The translations under genes and the position numbers were made by a program. The notes beneath the pieces were generated by a model, which saw nothing but the letters and a program-made list of their open reading frames with translations, made no database searches and had not been told where the DNA came from. Of a DNA stretch of 64,000 bases, positions 58,326 to 64,000 are shown piece by piece (positions within the stretch are counted from its first letter, which is position 1; each line of letters begins with the position of its first letter). The DNA comes from Pogonophryne albipinna (taxonomy: Eukaryota > Chordata > Actinopteri > Perciformes > Artedidraconidae): positions 88,501 to 152,500 of the forward strand of contig JAPTMU010000166.1 in the NCBI GenBank assembly GCA_028583405.1. Reading direction: 5' to 3'.

Positions 58326-60586
58326 GGGCTGTGCAATTAATCATATTTTAATCGCAATTACGATTTTGGCCTGCCACAATTACGAAAACAACATAATCGA
58401 AAAAAACGATTATTTTGCTTTGCTAGGTTGTGACAGTGCGCTACAACATATTTGATCTAATTAATTTTTTAGTAATGTATCATTTATTTAATTAATTTTT
58501 GTATTGGTTTTTCAGTTGAATTATACGGTCAGGGTAATCAACAGTTAAAAAGATACTGTTCAAATTATTATTTGTTTTAAAGTTCAATAAATGGATGTTT
58601 TCAAAGTCAATGAATAATCGTATTTAATAATCATGATATTAATTATCAGTGTTGGGCAAGTTACTTCCAAAATGTAATATATTACATATTACTTATTACT
58701 CTCTTTTGAAAGTAATAAGTTACATTACAAAATTACTGTCTCTGAAATGTAATGAGTTACACTACTTTAGTTACTTTTTTAAGTTACTTTCACCAAAATA
58801 ACCGCAAAAGAACTTTAAATGCTAAAATGTAGTTTAGAGCAGCTCATTATACATCCAGTGAAGGGCGATGTGGTAGCATAACAACTGTGTAGGCCCTTAA
58901 GGCTACTAACAACTTGTATTACACGGCTTAGTTGAATACTCGATTCTGATTGTAAATTCTTAACATGTGACACGTTGTTAATACAGTACAGACCACTGTC
59001 AAGGGCTATAATGAAGGTTGCTAAGGAAAGAAAGAGAAAGGAAAAGAGGTTAAAAGACGGAGCACTGGACGTCAGATAAATCACCAGAAGAAGGCAGACA
59101 GGAAGTAAACAATAACAGGACACGGAATGGGCTCTGTAGTGTGTTTAGTATCCATGTACAGGCCCGGTTCCAGAACAGAATGACTCGGGGTGCCTCTGAG
59201 ATTACAGGGGGCGCAGCAGTAGCAGGTTTACATGAGCAATAGTGGCCGGCAACAGCAATAAAAAATAGCATTGATGGTCCCCAATGAACAGATTATGGCA
59301 TTTGTTATGTTTTGAAACCAAGCAAGTGAGAACATTTCAAGTGAGTTAAAAGTGCAATCCTGAAATATTTCATCCAGTCCAAAGTGGACTGTGGCAAAGA
59401 AAAGCACAACAGCTTCAAAGCTGTACTGATAAAACAAATGAGAAAGTATTGTAAATCAAGGCAAATATTATTTGAACCAGCTCATGGTTTGAAATGGCAA
59501 ACATTGAAAAGCAAAAGTATTATTAAAACCATGTACTACATCATCACCTTGGTCCCATCATATACTCTGGGAAGAGAATATTTACTGTGCTTGAAAACTG
59601 GTATCACATCATCATGTGAGGTTGACTTTGTGACCTGGAGAACATTTCAGCTGCAACATCAGCTCGTTGATAAGCTTGGGGTATGAGATCGTTTTGTAGC
59701 CATTCGTGGTGAAGGCATCTGTGCTATTGTATGCATTATTTTTGACCCAACATTTCTACAGGCATGGCAGAATATGGATCTATTTTCACATGCATATTCT
59801 AGCCCTTGTCTATTTGTATACCACGAGCTGCAACATGACCGCCGAACCCCACTGTACAGGCGGGTACTTGTTTAGATATACCTGGGCAGGCTCTGTTTTG
59901 CCGTGGTATCCTGGCACCTGCGGCCGCAGAGGGGCGGCGTAGTTTCGGGCAACGAAGAGTGCTGCTCCCGGGGTTGAGAGCGGCGAGTCAGGCGGGAGTA
60001 AGCTAGTGTCCACAACGGAGGGTAACGTGATGTCCCCATCTGACCTGTTGTCTGCAGTAGATGCAATGTTGTTGGCGTTTAGTGATGGTTGCTTCAACCA
60101 TTTTCATATAAATGATTATCCACAGATGTGTGTCACTGCTGTGGAAGCACTTTGGAAATGATGCACGCGCAGCGGAGCAGGTCACGCGCACCTGACACAA
60201 TTTGTTGTTTGTATTTTTCGCTCCGTTCTCTTTTTTGAATAGAGGGTGCATAACATTCAACTGCCCGAATATCCCGACGCGAAGCCTGAAGGGTAAACAC
60301 CAGGTTTACTAATCTACCCGCACAATTTGTCTGGTGTCGGAATGTCTCGCTATGTTAGTACATTGTTAAAAAACAAAACACCATTTAATTTCGGGATAAA
60401 ATGTGTTGTAACTGCGTTACTGAGCATTGTAACGGGTAATATATTACCCACATTTCATTAGTAATGCGTTACATTACTTCGTTACAGCAAAAAGTAATAT
60501 ATTACTGTAACTCCGTTACTTTTGTAACGCGTTACACCCAACACTGTTAATTATTGACCAACATAATCTTGATTATTGCCATAATC

Positions 60587-60589
<3 letters not shown>
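58324..60589. mobile_element. hAT-like element inserted in a (TG)n tract, nested
   Basis: Starts TAGGGCTGTGCAATTAATCA and ends GCCATAATCCTA; TG repeats lie on both sides (58,272-58,323 and 60,590-60,660), so GTGTGTGT can be the target duplication. The right inverted end is partly deleted. Confidence 0.7.
58647..60546. mobile_element. hAT element, TSD TTAATTAT, innermost
   Basis: Ends CAGTGTTGGGCAAGTTACTT and AACGCGTTACACCCAACACTG, the well-known fish type, with perfect TTAATTAT at 58,639-58,646 and 60,547-60,554. 1,900 bp with only scraps of coding sequence. Confidence 0.95.
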
Positions 60590-60662
<73 letters not shown>

Positions 60663-61984
60663 TGAGAGAGAGTGACAAGAGCTATATTCAGAGCTCTGCT
60701 GCCTTGGCTACACTATTTCATCGTTGCTGTTGTATGATTGGTGTTTAGCTACGGTATTTAGCGTCTACAGCACCTCCGCTTTTAGGGTTGACGTAGACCC
60801 AAACTTCGCCCGGAGGTCCCCCAGTGTTGTTGCGGGAGCTGCTGCACTAGCTAACGCTCCACTAGCTAACGCTACATTAGCAAAACAAACGCTAATTTCT
60901 TTTGCAAAAGGTGCGGCGGGCTTCAAACACGTTCCCCTCCACTGGTTTAAACCAAGCACTAAATTAGATGTTTTCCAACCAAATACGGTTGAACTTACAC
61001 TTCCCCATATTAATTTGTAAGTAGATTCGAAGTTAGGCTACATGAGCTGAAGGTTGGTTGCTAGGTTACTAGCTGGGTGTTCGCCAATAAGGGGCCGGGG
61101 AAAACAAAGTTAGTGATTACTGGTTCCATGTTGATTTAATTCAATACAAATTGTTGGGGGGAACTGAAAGGCTCTTACCGTACTGGTTACTTTGCAGCCC
61201 GGACATTTCCCCCAAAACACATTTAGACGCTATCGCAACACAGAAGTACCTTTCAAATCCGATAATTTTTAAGACCTTCTAAATCATATTTAAGACCTTT
61301 TAAGGCCTTAAATTCAGATTATCAAATGTAAGACTTTTTTAATTGTCTGAACTTCTCCCACCTCTGACAATAAATCCTGAGTGGTTACCAAAAAAAACTT
61401 CTCTGAAGGTTATTTTCATTTTACAAATCCTGCACTCAGCTTTGCTTTCTCCAATATCATTGAAAAGCAGCCAGATGCTGCTTCTGTTTTCGGTTTTCGC
61501 TCATTTCTTGACTTTTTCCGACGCGCTTGCATTTAAATCCGTCTCCCCGTCTCCCCGTCGCTCTGTGCAGCTGGCCTGTACCACTACACATGCTGTGCCC
61601 CCCATCTTCTTTCACATAATGGTATGATCCTAGTGTGTCCTCGCATATGATTGGCCGCATGGTGGCCCAGCTAAATAAAGAGCCGCCCCTGACTGCAAGG
61701 ATTCTCAGCAAGAGTAGGAGCGGCTGAAGATTCTGCTCTCCCCGACGGGAGTCTTCTCTTCTAGCGGCATCTCGCGATCGGCGTGTTGGAGACCTCTGAA
61801 TTAAAGTATCAAGTCACCTCAAGTCAGAAGGCTCAAGTCCAAGTCAAGTCCCGAGTCATTGGTGTTCAAGTCCAAGTCGAGTCGCAAGTGTTTTGTGATT
61901 TTGTCAAGTCGAGTCTCAAGTCATCAAATTTGTGACTCGAGTCTGACTCGAGTCCAAGTCATGTGACTCGAGTCCACACCTCTG

Positions 61985-62160
61985 GCAAACACTGACACCG
62001 CTTCATAAGATCTGAGTCAACCCTCAGAATCAGCGTCTCATTGGTGGTCGGACAGACGTAACTTGTTTATCTCATCATCAGTGGAAACTTTGAAGCGTTA
62101 GGGTTATCAGGATATCTTTGGGTTTTGGACTCATCTCAAAGCCATGCTGTAGGTTTTTAA
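61985..62160 (-). promoter_or_regulatory. Detached promoter block of copy C
   Basis: On the minus strand this matches the 120 bp and more upstream of copies A and B, with the CCAAT box kept (ATTGG at 62,040-62,044). The CACGTG box has decayed to TACGTC. It would read towards the hAT insertion. Confidence 0.7.
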
Positions 62161-62246
62161 ACGTCTGATCTGAACATTTGATATCTTGAGTCTGCTGCAC
62201 AGAGATGGATCTAATGTCTAGAGTTGAGGTTGTCCAGATACCAGTT

Positions 62247-62460
62247 TCGGCGACTGGGGCTGTGATGTAGAGTCGCTGTCTACCAATAGAAGGGTTGGGG
62301 GTTTGATCCCCAAGTTTGTCTCGATGGCATGGCCAATATGTGTTAGTTTCTCTGAGCAGCTTCTGCTTTATGAATTGTGTGAATCGTGAAATGCTGCGCC
62401 AAGAGGGTAAACACTGGAAAAGCGTGATAGAAATGCAGTCCATTAACCAGTCTGTTGCAC
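62247..62460 (+). mobile_element. tRNA-derived teleost SINE
   Basis: GGCGACTGGGGCTGTGATG, then GGGGGTTTGATCCCC and a body matching 35,040-35,340 inverted. It occupies the same place in the duplicon as the SINE upstream of copy A, so it predates the duplication. Confidence 0.8.
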
Positions 62461-62469
62461 CATGACCTA

Positions 62470-62690
62470 CAATCATTGTCTGTTTAGACTTTCTGACACA
62501 GCAACAGTGGAGCTTAAGGTATTATATCGTACACAGTGAGTGAGTGTAACCAATAGATATGAATCAGAGTCACCAGTGCTATGACTCTGTGAGCTTCCAG
62601 ATCTCAGTGATCTGTGTTTGAGGACATGACGTGTCTTTGGCTCCATTTCCTCTCACATTTCCCCGGAAGACGGCCATGTTGCCACATTCC
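62470..62690 (-). repeat. Far-upstream part of copy C duplicon
   Basis: CACCAGTGCTATGACTCTGT and GATCTCAGTGATCTGTGTTT are the inverted counterparts of 38,395-38,560 upstream of copy B. Confidence 0.75.
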
Positions 62691-63660
62691 CCGCATTTCA
62701 AATGTTATTCAGTTTTCTCCTCTTGTTTTAGTTGTTCCACATTCTGACACCAAACTAAAGCTTTTCAAAACTGTTGTGAGGATAACAGCATGTCTGTCCT
62801 GATAGTACTTAGCTGTGACTATCTGCGAGTTACCTGTAGTTTATAAAAACAGACAAAACCTTTCTTTTATTGAATCAAAACATTTTTACTTTTTCTTGTT
62901 TTTGTTTCATGTTCTTCGATGAAAGCTCAAGGACAAGAGTTGAGGTGATGTTCTGGTTGAGTTAACTTCACATTAAAATATCAGTAAATGCTGCGTAAGT
63001 TGTTGAAGATTTGTGTTTTTATATTTGCATCGTTTCTGAAGCTGCAGCACGTTTCTTCTGATGGAAACTGTTTGGTTTTTTCGTTGGCGCCAATTGAACA
63101 CCGTATGCTCTTTAGCTCAATGAGATATCCTGATTAAAAGTTATATAACAGTTACTGGTTGCACCTTGGACTTCCTTATGCAACCCTAAAGTGAACTCCC
63201 TTCCCCTCCCTTTTTATTCTAATGACACGATTACAAAAAGAAATGTAGTTTGTAGTTTTTACGGAAAGTTAAATCCAAACCAGTAGACTGCCCTTTCTGT
63301 CCTTTATTGTGACAACTCTTTAAAAGCCCCCGCTGACTTCTTGTCTCTCCAGATGAATCAGTTATCTGCTGTCAAAAAAGGGCGTCTGTTTGAATGAACG
63401 CAGATGCCTGTCCAATGTAATTAGTGTAAGAGAGTGCAGGATGAACACGGATTTAAAATATATATATATTTATTATGAGCTCCTGACAGAGAGCCTGTTA
63501 CTCCGGTGAGGCGCTGAGTCATCATGTGGAAACACCTGAGGAAGACGTGCATGTGCGGGGAAAAAGACAAAGTTACGTAACGCTGTGACACAGGTTTCGT
63601 CTTGCAACAACCTGCAGAGCGCCGTGACTCATGGTGTGCCTGCAGAGACACACATAACGG
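62691..63660. other. Intergenic sequence without recognisable feature
   Basis: Ordinary-looking sequence between the Ig cluster and the caspase exon. I see no CARD, death-effector or other caspase prodomain exon here. Confidence 0.45.
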
Positions 63661-63731
63661 ACTCACACACTGACTCCTGAACACACTTCTCCGCACAGCA
63701 AACAGCAGAGAGTCCCAGGAGAAGACGGAGG

Positions 63732-63951
63732 ATGTTGCTGGGAGGAGGACTGAGGGAGAGCAGGGTGGGGGGGAGTAACAGGGCCGTGCTGGTGTCCGTG
63801 GCTCAGTTTGACCCCGGGGTGAGGCTCGGGAGGAGGCCTGGAGCCCAGAGAGACACCAAGAAACTCCACAGAACGCTCAGCAAACTGGGCTTCAGGGTGG
63901 AGATCCACAGCGACCTGAGCGGGGACCAGATCTACCAGCTGTTCCTGGAAG
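63732..63951 (+). CDS. Caspase (peptidase C14), N-terminal exon of the p20 domain; continues beyond window
   Basis: The frame reads SNRAVLVSVAQFDPGVRLG, RRPGAQRDTKKLHRTLSKLG, FRVEIHSDLSGDQIYQLFLE and ends at donor G/GTACAG. This is the start of a caspase catalytic domain: beta strand 1, the loop with RRPGxxRD whose Arg lines the S1 pocket, and the LGFxVxxxxDL strand. Caspases are Cys-dependent Asp proteases of cell death and inflammation; the His and Cys of the active site would be in later exons. The ATG at 63,732 allows a start with almost no prodomain; an AG at 63,697-63,698 also allows this to be an internal exon (in-frame QTAESPRRRR before the Met). Which caspase it is I cannot tell. Confidence 0.85.
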
Positions 63952-63956
63952 GTACA

Positions 63957-63992
<36 letters not shown>

Positions 63993-64000
63993 TACACACA
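63957..64000. repeat. (CA)n microsatellite, running to the window edge
   Basis: CA run directly after the caspase exon donor, interrupted by CGCACATA at the end. Confidence 0.9.

Larger units (their letters stand above)
58022..61339. mobile_element. hAT-like element, 3' end eroded, nested
   Basis: Starts CAGGGTTCCTGCAGGTTTCG with TTTTTAAGACC words; similar AAGACCTT(T/C)TAA words recur at 61,265-61,335, but the terminal CCTG is missing. It encloses the next two elements. Confidence 0.6.
57458..61984. mobile_element. 4.5-kb hAT element inside the leader of copy C, TSD GCAAACAC
   Basis: Ends CAGAGGTGGGACCAAGTC and GACTCGAGTCCACACCTCTG, with perfect GCAAACAC at 57,450-57,457 and 61,985-61,992. 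Subterminal CAAGTC words repeat on both sides. Inside, four further elements are nested. No intact transposase remains. Confidence 0.95.

Noticed and set aside
63663..63983. 106-codon minus-strand frame over the caspase exon
   Set aside because: It is antisense to a well-matching caspase domain with a correct donor; the minus frame ends in a Cys-Val repeat.

Overview
The window looks like nuclear DNA of a teleost fish, probably a percomorph. It carries vertebrate genes split by GT-AG introns, very long microsatellites and minisatellites, tRNA-derived SINEs, 5'-truncated non-LTR retrotransposons, and many hAT and TTAA-target DNA transposons of kinds common in teleosts. There is no prokaryotic gene organisation. 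All calls come from reading the sequence; no database search was made.

Left part (1-16,085): the minus-strand gene wbp11, a WW-domain-binding splicing factor. Nine coding exons join in frame with consensus splice sites, from the ATG at 15,085 down to 1,292. The 3' exons lie beyond the left edge. The promoter near 16,025-16,084 has a CRE and an ETS site. The introns hold two complete hAT elements in a row (5,194-7,800), a MITE invaded by two more hATs (8,913-11,611), a pure (CA)160 tract, and a 72-bp array at the left edge.

Middle (16,240-28,300): a plus-strand THAP-family gene. Its exon 1 (17,236) runs directly into a 37-bp minisatellite of about 69 copies. Its last exon (22,036-22,506) carries the end of the THAP domain, an HCF-1-binding motif and a coiled coil. 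The exon for the centre of the zinc finger was not found intact. Four more arrays surround it: 33 bp, 37 bp inside a transposon, a 22-bp array of nearly 5 kb, and CA tracts.

Right part (28,300-62,700): a segmentally duplicated locus of single-exon immunoglobulin-like receptors. Copies A (35,615, +) and B (46,030, +) are intact: signal peptide, four Ig-like units, transmembrane helix, very short tail. Copy C (57,419, -) keeps its ectodomain ORF, but its membrane anchor is replaced by repeat sequence and a 4.5-kb hAT separates its start codon from its promoter. Orphan promoter blocks at 33.5 kb and 31.7 kb mark further lost copies. First exons and 3' ends of the copies are nearly identical while the ectodomains diverge, which suggests a diversifying family. 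I do not recognise it as a named receptor family; it is the best candidate here for an undescribed system. Nested transposons fill the gaps between copies.

Right edge (63,732-63,951): the first recognisable exon of a plus-strand caspase (peptidase C14), continuing out of the window. I see no functional link between the genes beyond proximity; the arrangement reads as wbp11, a THAP gene, an expanding Ig-like receptor cluster, then a caspase.
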